Source of the DNA: Acidobacteriota bacterium
GTDB lineage: Bacteria > Acidobacteriota > Thermoanaerobaculia > Multivoradales > J023
Assembly: GCA_029263315.1 (NCBI GenBank)
Contig: JAJCXR010000054.1
Location: 1-64,000, forward strand
Direction of reading: 5' to 3'
DNA: 64,000 nt
Shown one piece after another: positions 16,959 to 24,121 of the stretch (position 1 is its first letter; the number at the start of each line of letters is the position of its first letter). Position numbers and translations under genes: made by a program. The notes beneath the pieces are model-generated. The model did no database searches, was not told the origin of the DNA, and was given only the letters and a program-made list of their open reading frames with translations.

Positions 16959-17975
16959 TCACGGCGGACAGGGCGGACAGCCCCAACCGTCGTCGCTGTC
17001 GTTGAGGTCTACAGGTTGCGAATGGACGTACATGACGCTCTCGGTGACCCGATCACAATCGTGTCGAATCGTGTCTTCCCAACCACCTTCCGCCGGCCGG
17101 ATGATGGCCAAAAAACCGCCCTCTTGAGGCGTCACGCCTTGGATCTTGACGGTGCTCTGCTGGGGCAATGGCTCGATGGTGCCTTCGGGATAGCCGCAGA
17201 CGTCGTTTCCACCTTGGCAATTGGGCTGAAGCCTTACTTCCTCGAAGGGCATGCCGTTCTGCCAATCGTCCTGATTCACCGGTACGTTGAACATGAAGAC
17301 GCGGCTCTCACCCTGCCAGGTTTCGAGGTCTCCCTTGAAAACACTCAGGTAAACCGAGTCGTTCGAGTCGAAGAGGCACTTCGCATCGCCCCGCGCATCG
17401 CTCCAGTAGTAGACAGCTCCCGAGGGTTCCTGGAGGGGGATCGGCGTCGAGAGCACGACCCCTTGGGTTGTCGGCTCAATGATGGCTAGCATGAAGACCC
17501 GTCCGTCCAAGGCGTCGCTGGCATCAGCAACATTGGCGAAGGGGAAATCTATCTGCAATTTCCCCTTCTTTCGGCAACCATCGACGCCGCTGCGGTCCCA
17601 CACCTCGACGGGTTCCACCGACCCCGCCGAGTCGGTGGTAGCCATCACCCCCGCGACCTCACCGCCCGCCTCATCGAAGACGACAAAACGGTACTGATGC
17701 TCCGGCAGGGCCGCCGCCAAACCGACCCGCAAATCGCGGCCGATCACCAGCGTATTGCCGTCCATCGGGCCGCGGCTGTCTTCCAGGATCAGCTGCGGCC
17801 TCTGTTGAGCCCCTGCACCCGTCGCCGACAAGCAACAAAGCAACAACAGACAACCCAGTTTCGACGGAATGAGCTTGCCCCGTAGCGTCGGGTCGGCGAA
17901 ATCGGATGGCGCAAGGCCTTCATGGGGGCATCCGAGGACCTTGTATTGTGTCTCGGTGGTCGATATCTCGTGCAT
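16959..17975 (-). CDS. Secreted hypothetical protein
   Basis: A 338-residue protein I do not recognise. ATG 17975 is chosen because AAAGGAGG lies eight bases upstream. A long N-terminus (MHEISTTETQYKVLG...) precedes a hydrophobic core, KLGCLLLLCCLSATGAGAQQ at about 36-55, ending in a signal-peptidase-like AQQ site. The mature part has several beta-rich strands (HQYRFVVFDEAGGEVAG, VYYWSDARGDAKCLFD, SVYLSVFKGDLETWQGESRVFMFNVPV) and paired Cys residues (KCLFD, NCQGGNDVCGY, HDC) that could form disulfides. The C-terminus ends GWGCPPCPP. The DUF4384-like or chaperone-like look is too weak to name. It is divergent from the TPR gene at 18133. Confidence 0.7.
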   Translation of the reverse strand: MHEISTTETQYKVLGCPHEGLAPSDFADPTLRGKLIPSKLGCLLLLCCLSATGAGAQQRPQLILEDSRGPMDGNTLVIGRDLRVGLAAALPEHQYRFVVFDEAGGEVAGVMATTDSAGSVEPVEVWDRSGVDGCRKKGKLQIDFPFANVADASDALDGRVFMLAIIEPTTQGVVLSTPIPLQEPSGAVYYWSDARGDAKCLFDSNDSVYLSVFKGDLETWQGESRVFMFNVPVNQDDWQNGMPFEEVRLQPNCQGGNDVCGYPEGTIEPLPQQSTVKIQGVTPQEGGFLAIIRPAEGGWEDTIRHDCDRVTESVMYVHSQPVDLNDSDDGWGCPPCPP

Positions 17976-17993
17976 GGCCGTATCCTCCTTTTG

Positions 17994-18026
17994 CCCCCAA
18001 AGCGCAAAGCACTGGAGGACCCCATC
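17994..18026 (-). promoter_or_regulatory. Conserved upstream element, copy 2
   Basis: The minus strand reads GATGGGGTC, eight bases, CTTTGCGCT, T, TGGGGG, the same blocks and spacing as 13174-13206. It ends 18 bases before the ATG at 17975, right against the AAAGGAGG ribosome-binding site. That closeness would suit a translational leader element better than a promoter. Confidence 0.5.
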
Positions 18027-18060
18027 ATATCCAGCGTCATCTCCAGCGTCATATCCAGCG
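18026..18060. repeat. Three tandem 12-bp repeats between divergent genes
   Basis: CATATCCAGCGT, CATCTCCAGCGT and CATATCCAGCG follow one another without gaps, in the 157-base interval between divergent secreted-protein genes and directly beside conserved element copy 2. Iterated sites like this often bind a regulator, but no candidate is identified. Confidence 0.6.
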
Positions 18061-18132
18061 CCTGCAACCTCGATACAATGGCGTCGGGGAGCCACCTTCC
18101 CTCCCCGCATCCTGGAATGTCGCCCAACGTCC

Positions 18133-20139
18133 ATGTCGTCCAAGGTCATAACCCCCTTCACACCCTGCACCTCCGGCCACCATTCTCGCGGCTGGGCCAA
18201 GGCTTGGGCTGCCCACCTCGTGCTGCTGGGGTGCTGGATGCTCGTCGCTTGCCCCGCCGCCGCCCAGCGTCCAGAGCTGTTGCCCATCGAAGAACCGACC
18301 ATCGACGGCATGGACACCTCGGTGCAAGAACAATTGCGCGGGGCATGGACGGAGCTGCGACAGATGCTGGCCGATCCCTCCCAGGATCTCGAGCTATTGG
18401 CGGAGGCTTACAGCGGCATCGGTCAGATTTACCTGGCCTATGACCTGGTGACGCCGGCGGCAGCGGCCCTGCAAAACGCCCTGCGCCTGTCGCCGCAGGA
18501 TTGGCGATCACGCTATCTCTTGGGTTCCTTGCAACAGAATGAAGGACGGCTACAGAAGGCGGCGGATCTACTCGCCGAGGTGGTGGCCGAAGATCAGGTC
18601 GCGGAGAGCGGGCCCTCGACGGTGGAGCGGGTGGCGGCGTGGATCCGCCTCGGCAACGTACGCCTCGATCTGGACGATCCCGAAGCCGCGGCGGCGGCTT
18701 TCACCGCCGCCCTCGAGCTCGACACCGCCAGCCCGGCGGCCTACGCCGGCCTCGGCAAGAGTATCGCCCGGCGGGGCGACGCGGCATCGGCGGTGCAGCA
18801 TTTCGAGCGCGCCTTGGAGTTACAGCCAGAGGCCACGGCACTGCGCTACCCCTTGGCCATCGCCCTGCGCGAGCTCGGCCAGATAGACGCCGCCCGCCGA
18901 CAGCTCGCGGCCCGCGGCAACGTCGAAGCGGCCTTCCCCGACCCCGTGGCCCAAGCGGTATTGTCGTTGGCCAGTGGCTCGGGGGTGCACTTGATGTTCG
19001 GTAACCGGGCCTTGCGTCAAGGCAAGGTCGAGCTGGCCATCGAACGCTACCAACGGGCCTTGGAGATCAATCCGCGAAGTCCCGAAGCGCACCGGGCCTT
19101 GGCCGCCGCCCACCAGCGTCTGGGACGTCGGGAGCAAGCCATCGAGCACTATTCGTCCGCCTTGGCCCTGGCCCCCGACAACCCGGCGTCCCACTACAAC
19201 CTGGGCACCATCCTGGTGGAGCAAGGGGACGATGAGCAAGCCATGCGCCATTTCCAGGCGGCCCTGCGCCTCGCCCCCGACTACGACAACGCCCGTTTCA
19301 ATCTGGCGGCGGTGCTGGCCCGCAACGGACGCTATGACGAGGCGTTGCCACATTATGAGCTGCTCCTTTCCCGGGAAGGCAGCGACCACGCCATCCGGTT
19401 TTACGCCGCCCATACGCTGCAGAACCTGGGAAAGCACGACCGGGCCAATGCCCTGCTGCGGCAACTGGTGCAAGAGGACGGCGACCGTGCAAGAGCCCGC
19501 TTGGCCCTGGCGCGGGGCTTGTTGGCCACCGACGGCGCCGACGCTGCCCGCCAACAGCTCGATCTCTTGCTCGAGACCCCGGGCTTGTCCTCCGAGCAGC
19601 GACTGGCGGGCCATCTCGAATTGGCCCGTCTGGAAGCACAGGAAGGTCGTTGGGACGACGCCGTGCGGAGCTTCGACCAGGCCCTCGAGGTGGACGACGG
19701 CAACCCCAGCGCCCATTTTGGCCGTGCCATGGCTCTGCTCTTGGCGGAGCGCTACGGCGATGCCTCGAGGGCCCTCGAGGCGGCCAACCGCAGATTGCCC
19801 GAAGACCGGGAGCTCCGTCATTTGCTAGCGCGCTTTCTCGCAACGTGTCCGGTGCGGGACCTGCGGCACGGCCAGCGAGCCTTGGAGATGGCCTTCGATC
19901 TCTTGCAGCTACAACAACGCCTCGACATCGCACGGACCGTCGGCATGGCCCTGGCCGAGCAAGGACGCTTCGACGAGGCGGTGATTTGGCAGCAGCGCCT
20001 GGTCGCCCAGGCACAGCAGGCGCAGGCCGTCGAGCTGGTGCCTCAGCTGCAGCAAGACTTGCAGCGCTACCGCCTCGGCCAAGCCGTCGTCGCCCCTTGG
20101 CTACCACCCCTCCAGGACCCTGGCGGCTCAACAGATTGA
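18133..20139 (+). CDS. TPR-repeat lipoprotein
   Basis: A 668-residue exported TPR protein. ATG 18133 gives an N-terminus with a hydrophobic stretch (AAHLVLLGCWMLVACPAAA); LVAC fits a lipobox, so it is probably lipid-anchored. About a dozen TPR units follow, such as AYSGIGQIYLAYDLVTPAAAAL, AYAGLGKSIARRGDAASAVQHF, AHRALAAAHQRLGRREQAIEHY and SHYNLGTILVEQGDDEQAMRHF. The regular 34-residue spacing implies one extended superhelix. No catalytic motif is visible. Earlier in-frame starts back to 17869 read through the conserved element and tandem repeats and are unlikely. It is transcribed away from the secreted hypothetical gene. Confidence 0.85.
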   Translation: MSSKVITPFTPCTSGHHSRGWAKAWAAHLVLLGCWMLVACPAAAQRPELLPIEEPTIDGMDTSVQEQLRGAWTELRQMLADPSQDLELLAEAYSGIGQIYLAYDLVTPAAAALQNALRLSPQDWRSRYLLGSLQQNEGRLQKAADLLAEVVAEDQVAESGPSTVERVAAWIRLGNVRLDLDDPEAAAAAFTAALELDTASPAAYAGLGKSIARRGDAASAVQHFERALELQPEATALRYPLAIALRELGQIDAARRQLAARGNVEAAFPDPVAQAVLSLASGSGVHLMFGNRALRQGKVELAIERYQRALEINPRSPEAHRALAAAHQRLGRREQAIEHYSSALALAPDNPASHYNLGTILVEQGDDEQAMRHFQAALRLAPDYDNARFNLAAVLARNGRYDEALPHYELLLSREGSDHAIRFYAAHTLQNLGKHDRANALLRQLVQEDGDRARARLALARGLLATDGADAARQQLDLLLETPGLSSEQRLAGHLELARLEAQEGRWDDAVRSFDQALEVDDGNPSAHFGRAMALLLAERYGDASRALEAANRRLPEDRELRHLLARFLATCPVRDLRHGQRALEMAFDLLQLQQRLDIARTVGMALAEQGRFDEAVIWQQRLVAQAQQAQAVELVPQLQQDLQRYRLGQAVVAPWLPPLQDPGGSTD

Positions 20140-20254
20140 GTCGACTCCAAGCAAATGAATGCTACGGCGACGGCCGCTGCCACCCAATAGGCCTCCTTCG
20201 GCGCCACTTCTGAGCTTTTCCCGAGATCGTTCCGATCGACACAACCCTTTTCTC

Positions 20255-20278
20255 TGTAACGTTTACACTTTCTTTACA
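20255..20278. promoter_or_regulatory. Candidate enhancer-binding site for the sigma-54 promoter
   Basis: TGTAA-CGT-TTACA is a perfect five-base inverted repeat (20255-20267), followed six bases later by a further TTTACA (20273-20278). It lies about 75-95 bases upstream of the -24 element at 20350, the usual range for bacterial enhancer-binding proteins. The activator is unknown. Confidence 0.4.
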
Positions 20279-20349
20279 GCCCCATCCACGGGCTCACCCC
20301 GAGACAGGGCTTCGCTTGTAAAAAGATGGGGTGATAAACTCTGGGCCTC

Positions 20350-20365
20350 TGGCATATCAGTTGCA
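20350..20365 (+). promoter_or_regulatory. Sigma-54 (RpoN) -24/-12 promoter
   Basis: TGGCATATCAGTTGCA matches the sigma-54 consensus TGGCAC-N5-TTGCA at every key position: GG at -24, GC at -12 and the correct ten-base separation between them. Transcription would start near 20377, leaving a leader of about 90 bases before the TonB receptor ATG at 20466. The surrounding 20140-20465 interval has no gene. Confidence 0.75.
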
Positions 20366-20465
20366 CTGCTTAGTAGAGCAATTCGCCGGTCGGCTCGTAG
20401 CCGATCGATCGCTCTCTGGATACCCATGACCCGGCAGTGCGCCGGCAATAAGTAAGGGGACCCTC

Positions 20466-23354
20466 ATGATTCAACGTAAGCTCGTGATCCTGGCCATGGC
20501 GGGCACGCTGCTGCTGTTCGCTGGAGCGGCCGTCGCCCAGGTGCAGACCGGCGACCTGTTTGGCACCGTGACCGATGACCAAGGCGAGCGATTGCCCGGC
20601 GTCACCGTCATCCTCTCCGGTATCGGCGCTCCCAAGGTCCAAGTGACCAACGCCGAAGGTCAATACCGTTTTCTCAGCCTAGCCCCGGGCAGATATCAGC
20701 TGTTGAGCCAGCTCGAGGGTTTCGGCACCGTCGAATATCCCAATGTGGTGATCGGTGTCGGCCGCAATACGACGATCAACGTCTCCATGTCGCCGGCCAT
20801 CCAGGACGTCATCACCGTCACCTCCGAGGCCCCCTTGCTCGACGAGCGCAAGACCACCCGCGGCGCCAACGTCGCAGCCGCCGAGCTCGACCAAATCCCC
20901 ACCGCACGTGACCCCTGGTCGCTGCTCAACCAAGCCCCCGGCGTCGTCGTCGACCGCGTCAACGTGGGCGGCAACGAGAGTGGCCAGCAATCGAACTTTT
21001 TGGGCACCGGCTCGGCCAGCTCACAGAACACCTTCGCCGTCGACGGTGTCATCCTCACCGACATGGCGGCCATCGGTGCGTCGCTCTCCTACTACGACTT
21101 CGGCGCCTTCGAAGAGGTCCAGTTCACCACCGGTAGCTCCGATGTCTCCGTCGCCGCCTCCGGTGTGACCATCAACCAAGTCACCAAGCGGGGCGGCAAC
21201 GAATGGGCGGTCGGTGCTCGCTACCTGCGCACCGACGGTGATTTGCAGTCGGACGCTCCGATTCTCCCCAGCGGTCTGCGAGGCAACCAGATCGACGCCG
21301 TCGAAGAGTATGGCGCCGACATCGGCGGCCCCTTGTGGAAAGACAAGTTGTGGATTTGGGCCTCCTACGGCGAGAGCGACATCGGCAATATCGTCATCGG
21401 TGGCCAACTCGACCAAACCACCCTCGAAGATTTCAATACCAAGCTCAACTTCCAGGCCACCGACAACAACTCTGGCGTGCTCCACTACTGGACCAACGAC
21501 AAGTTGAAGACCGGCCGCGGTGCCGGTCCGCAGCGGCAGCCGGAGACCACCCACAACCAAATCACCCCGGCGGACATCTGGAAGCTCGAAGACACGCACA
21601 TCTTCAACTCCAACTTCTTCGTCACCGGCCTGTGGTCGAACAATGACGGCGTCTTCAACGCGGCGCCCCAGGGCGGTCGCGATGCGGATGTCTTTTGGGA
21701 TGCGGACGGCGTGCTGCACGGCTCCTACTGGGATTTCGCCCAGAACGGTGTCGTCGATCAGGGGCGCCTCGACGCCAGCTACTTCTTCAACAGCGGTTCC
21801 ACCTCCCACGAGCTCAAGTTCGGCGGTGGCTTCCGTGCGCAGGAGAATACCTCCGGCACCGTCTGGCCCCGCGGCAAGATGGTCTATTCCTGTGAGTTCT
21901 TCGGCTGCGGCACCGACGATCCCAACGCCGCCTACGTGCAGTTCTGGCGCGACCGTAACCTGGCGGTGGAATCGACCTACGACTCGGCTTGGGTGCAAGA
22001 CACCATCTCCCGTGACCGGTGGACCATCAATGTCGGCCTGCGTTATGACAAGCAAGGCATCGAGAACCTGGCCTCGACCTCACCGGCCAATCCGGATGTC
22101 GCCGGCCTGCTGCCCGAGATCAACTTCAACGGCAATGATGCCGGAGGCTTCGACTGGGAAACCGTCGTGCCCCGCGTTGGCGTCACCTACGCCCTCGGCG
22201 ACGAACGCAATACCCTGCTGCGGGGTAGCTTCTCGCGCTATGCCGAGCAGTTGAGCCAGGGCCTTGGTTCCCGCGTCAACCCGGTGGGCGGTTACGCCTA
22301 TGTGTCGTACTACTTCATCGACAGCAACAGCAACCTGGTGCTGGACGACGGCGAGCGCGGCTCCCTCTACTACCCCTACTACTACAACTTCGATCCCAAC
22401 AACCCGACGGCCCTATCGACGGTCAACCAGACCGATCCCGACCTTGATCCCTACATGACGGACGAGCTCACCTTCGGTGTCGAGCACGGGTTCTCGTCAG
22501 ACCTGATCATCGGTGCCACCTTGACCCTGCGGCAGATCACCGATCTGCCGGAATCGCGTCTCTTGGTGGAAGATTCGAGCGGTGCCATCCGCGTGGCCAC
22601 CGCCGCCGACTGGGAGCTGGCCGGCGAAGTCAGCGGTATCCTGCCCGACGGTCGTACCGCATCGGCGCCGTACTACACCCTGCGGGACAACGTGTCCAAT
22701 ACCGGCGGCCGTTTCTACACCAACGGCGGGCGCGAGCAAGAGTACGTTGGCCTGTCCTTCAACATGACCAAACGGCTGTCGAATCAGTGGCGCTTGGCGG
22801 GACATTTCACCATCAACGACTGGGACTGGGATGTCGGCGATGAGTTTCGCTTCTTCGACGATCCGACCGATACAACGGTGGACAACAACGAGCTGGCCAA
22901 CTCCGACGGCGACGAAGTGGTGACCGAGCGCTCCGCCGGTTCCGGTGACAAGGGCGATGTCTTTGCCGGGAGTGGCTGGTCGTTCAACATCAATGCGCTC
23001 TATCAAGTGGCACCGGACAAACCCTGGGGTTTCAACCTCAGTGCCGATCTCAACGGCCGAGAGGGTTTTGTTTCACCCCCGTACGTGCCGGTGGGCGGCC
23101 CCAGCCGTCGGGTTCAGTTGACCGACATCGACGAATTCCGTAATGACGACCTGATCTACTTTAATGCGCGCATCGACAAGGAATTCACCATCGGCGACAG
23201 CGCCTTCACGGTGAGCATCGATGGCTTCAACCTGACCAACGAGGATTCGGTCCTGCAGGTTCAGCGCAACCTGTCGGCGGGTACCGCCAATCAGGTCCGC
23301 GAAGTGCTCAGTCCGCGAGTCTTCCGTCTGGGCGTAAAGTTCAACTTTCGCTAG
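20466..23354 (+). CDS. Oar-like TonB-dependent outer-membrane receptor
   Basis: A 962-residue outer-membrane protein. Residues 1-24 are a signal peptide ending AVAQ. Residues 27-115 are a carboxypeptidase-regulatory-like beta domain (GTVTDDQGERLPGVTVILSG, YRFLSLAPGRYQLLSQLEGF). A plug domain follows (ITVTSEAPLLDERKTTRGANVAAAELDQIPTARDPW, with the NTFAVDGV segment). The rest is beta-barrel, ending in the aromatic VFRLGVKFNFR. Family members import large substrates or act as Oar-type adhesins using TonB energy; the ligand is unknown. An N-terminal TonB box is not obvious. It is probably driven by the sigma-54 promoter at 20350, and a strong terminator follows at 23408. Confidence 0.92.
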   Translation: MIQRKLVILAMAGTLLLFAGAAVAQVQTGDLFGTVTDDQGERLPGVTVILSGIGAPKVQVTNAEGQYRFLSLAPGRYQLLSQLEGFGTVEYPNVVIGVGRNTTINVSMSPAIQDVITVTSEAPLLDERKTTRGANVAAAELDQIPTARDPWSLLNQAPGVVVDRVNVGGNESGQQSNFLGTGSASSQNTFAVDGVILTDMAAIGASLSYYDFGAFEEVQFTTGSSDVSVAASGVTINQVTKRGGNEWAVGARYLRTDGDLQSDAPILPSGLRGNQIDAVEEYGADIGGPLWKDKLWIWASYGESDIGNIVIGGQLDQTTLEDFNTKLNFQATDNNSGVLHYWTNDKLKTGRGAGPQRQPETTHNQITPADIWKLEDTHIFNSNFFVTGLWSNNDGVFNAAPQGGRDADVFWDADGVLHGSYWDFAQNGVVDQGRLDASYFFNSGSTSHELKFGGGFRAQENTSGTVWPRGKMVYSCEFFGCGTDDPNAAYVQFWRDRNLAVESTYDSAWVQDTISRDRWTINVGLRYDKQGIENLASTSPANPDVAGLLPEINFNGNDAGGFDWETVVPRVGVTYALGDERNTLLRGSFSRYAEQLSQGLGSRVNPVGGYAYVSYYFIDSNSNLVLDDGERGSLYYPYYYNFDPNNPTALSTVNQTDPDLDPYMTDELTFGVEHGFSSDLIIGATLTLRQITDLPESRLLVEDSSGAIRVATAADWELAGEVSGILPDGRTASAPYYTLRDNVSNTGGRFYTNGGREQEYVGLSFNMTKRLSNQWRLAGHFTINDWDWDVGDEFRFFDDPTDTTVDNNELANSDGDEVVTERSAGSGDKGDVFAGSGWSFNINALYQVAPDKPWGFNLSADLNGREGFVSPPYVPVGGPSRRVQLTDIDEFRNDDLIYFNARIDKEFTIGDSAFTVSIDGFNLTNEDSVLQVQRNLSAGTANQVREVLSPRVFRLGVKFNFR

Positions 23355-23407
23355 GAGAGCGCGTCCAACGGACGGCAGCTAAATTCTAGGAAAACAAGCC
23401 GTTCAAG

Positions 23408-23438
23408 AAAGGCCGGGGGGATCGCCTCCCGGCCTTTT
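23408..23438 (+). terminator. Rho-independent terminator of the TonB receptor gene
   Basis: AAAGGCCGGGgGG / CC-TCCCGGCCTTTT forms a long GC-rich stem with a small loop (ATCG) and ends in four T. It lies about 55 bases after the receptor stop codon. Confidence 0.85.
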
Positions 23439-23442
23439 CCAC

Positions 23443-23472
23443 TTGACCAACTGTCTGGACCGTTGCTATCAT
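23443..23472 (+). promoter_or_regulatory. Sigma-70-type promoter of a small transcript
   Basis: TTGACC (23443-23448) and TATCAT (23467-23472) each match consensus at five of six positions and are 18 bases apart. It starts four bases after the TonB receptor terminator and precedes no sizeable gene. Transcription would begin near 23480. Confidence 0.6.
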
Positions 23473-23479
23473 CCGCCAG

Positions 23480-23630
23480 CGAGGTTAGACGACCATGATG
23501 AACCTACTCCCAAACAAGCGCTCCGAGCAATCGGAAGGAATGCCGGGCATCAGCCCTGGTTAGCTGAGCTCCGGGAATAGGTATCGTCCCCGAGAAACCG
23601 GCTACCAGGCATTCCTGGAGCCGGTTTTTT
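23480..23630 (+). ncRNA. Candidate ~150-nt small RNA or short-peptide mRNA
   Basis: The interval is bounded by a good promoter (23443-23472) and a strong intrinsic terminator (23595-23630), so a discrete transcript of about 150 bases is expected. It contains ATGCCGGGCAT and other self-complementary stretches. It also holds one short frame, ATG 23495 to TAG 23563 (22 residues, ending EGMPGISPG) behind a weak GAGG. It does not match 6S, SRP, tmRNA, RNase P or any riboswitch I can recognise. Confidence 0.45.
23595..23630 (+). terminator. Rho-independent terminator
   Basis: AAACCGGCT-a-CCAGG / CATT loop / CCTGG-AGCCGGTTT is almost fully paired and is followed by a T run. It closes the small transcript unit that starts near 23480. 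Confidence 0.85.
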
Positions 23631-23732
23631 GCGTCATCGGCCCGCGCAAGAGCCCCCAACCCAGAGACCCACAACTGAAGATGCGAGACGATGTAGCCAA
23701 AGCAAGGATTCTAGATCTTGAAGGACAGCACC

Positions 23733-23996
23733 ATGCTCAACACGACATCACAAGCGTTCACCCGACTCGGTGAACGACCGCCCCAATCCCGGCTCGGCGT
23801 TTGCAGCCGCAGCGGGGAACGGGCTGATGTCGTCGGCCGATATGGGCGGTTTGCCTGTAAGAAACCGGTCGCCGGCAGGACCGTCGACCCACAGGGACGG
23901 ATAGAGGTTGTCGTGGCGAACGCCAACCTCCCCTTCGATACTGACCTGCGCTCGGGTCGAAGCTCAAATCCTAGGCCCGATCATGCCTTGGGATGA
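23733..23996 (+). CDS. Possible small hypothetical protein
   Basis: An 87-residue frame starting at an ATG seven bases after GAAGGA and ending 44 bases before a strong terminator. The translation (MLNTTSQAFTRLGERPPQ...) is Arg-, Gly- and Ser-rich, without recognisable domain, signal peptide or membrane segment. Codon third positions are less GC-biased than in neighbouring genes, so it could equally be part of an untranslated RNA. The good ribosome-binding site and dedicated terminator are the only support. The stretch from 23631 to 23732 holds nothing I can identify. Confidence 0.3.
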   Translation: MLNTTSQAFTRLGERPPQSRLGVCSRSGERADVVGRYGRFACKKPVAGRTVDPQGRIEVVVANANLPFDTDLRSGRSSNPRPDHALG

Positions 23997-24039
23997 GAGA
24001 GATCGACCGCCGCAGGTCACAGAATCCTTGATTTGAACG

Positions 24040-24077
24040 ACGCCGCTCCAAGGCATGAGCCTGGACCGGCGTTTTTT
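24040..24077 (+). terminator. Rho-independent terminator
   Basis: CGCCGC-TCCAaGGC / ATGA loop / GCCTGGA-CCGGCG is followed by six T. It resembles the terminator at 23595-23630 in stem sequence (GGCAT..., CTGGA, CCGG). It could also serve the convergent ankyrin gene, which ends at 24122. Confidence 0.8.
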
Positions 24078-24121
24078 ATTGCCTCGATACGGCGGTATTG
24101 CCCCAAGGCAGGACCTCAACG

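Noticed and set aside
17869..18132. Upstream starts for the TPR lipoprotein
   Set aside because: Translation from 17869 would run through the neighbouring gene's 5' end, the conserved element and the 12-bp repeats; the signal peptide begins after ATG 18133.
18820..19821. 333-residue frame antisense to the TPR lipoprotein
   Set aside because: Gly/Gln-rich shadow translation without domains, over a convincing TPR array.
23520..23570. SRP RNA or riboswitch in the small transcript
   Set aside because: CGGAAGGAATGCC resembles the SRP tetraloop region, but the required AGCAG and flanking pairing are absent; TPP, glycine, cobalamin and c-di-GMP hallmarks were also not found.
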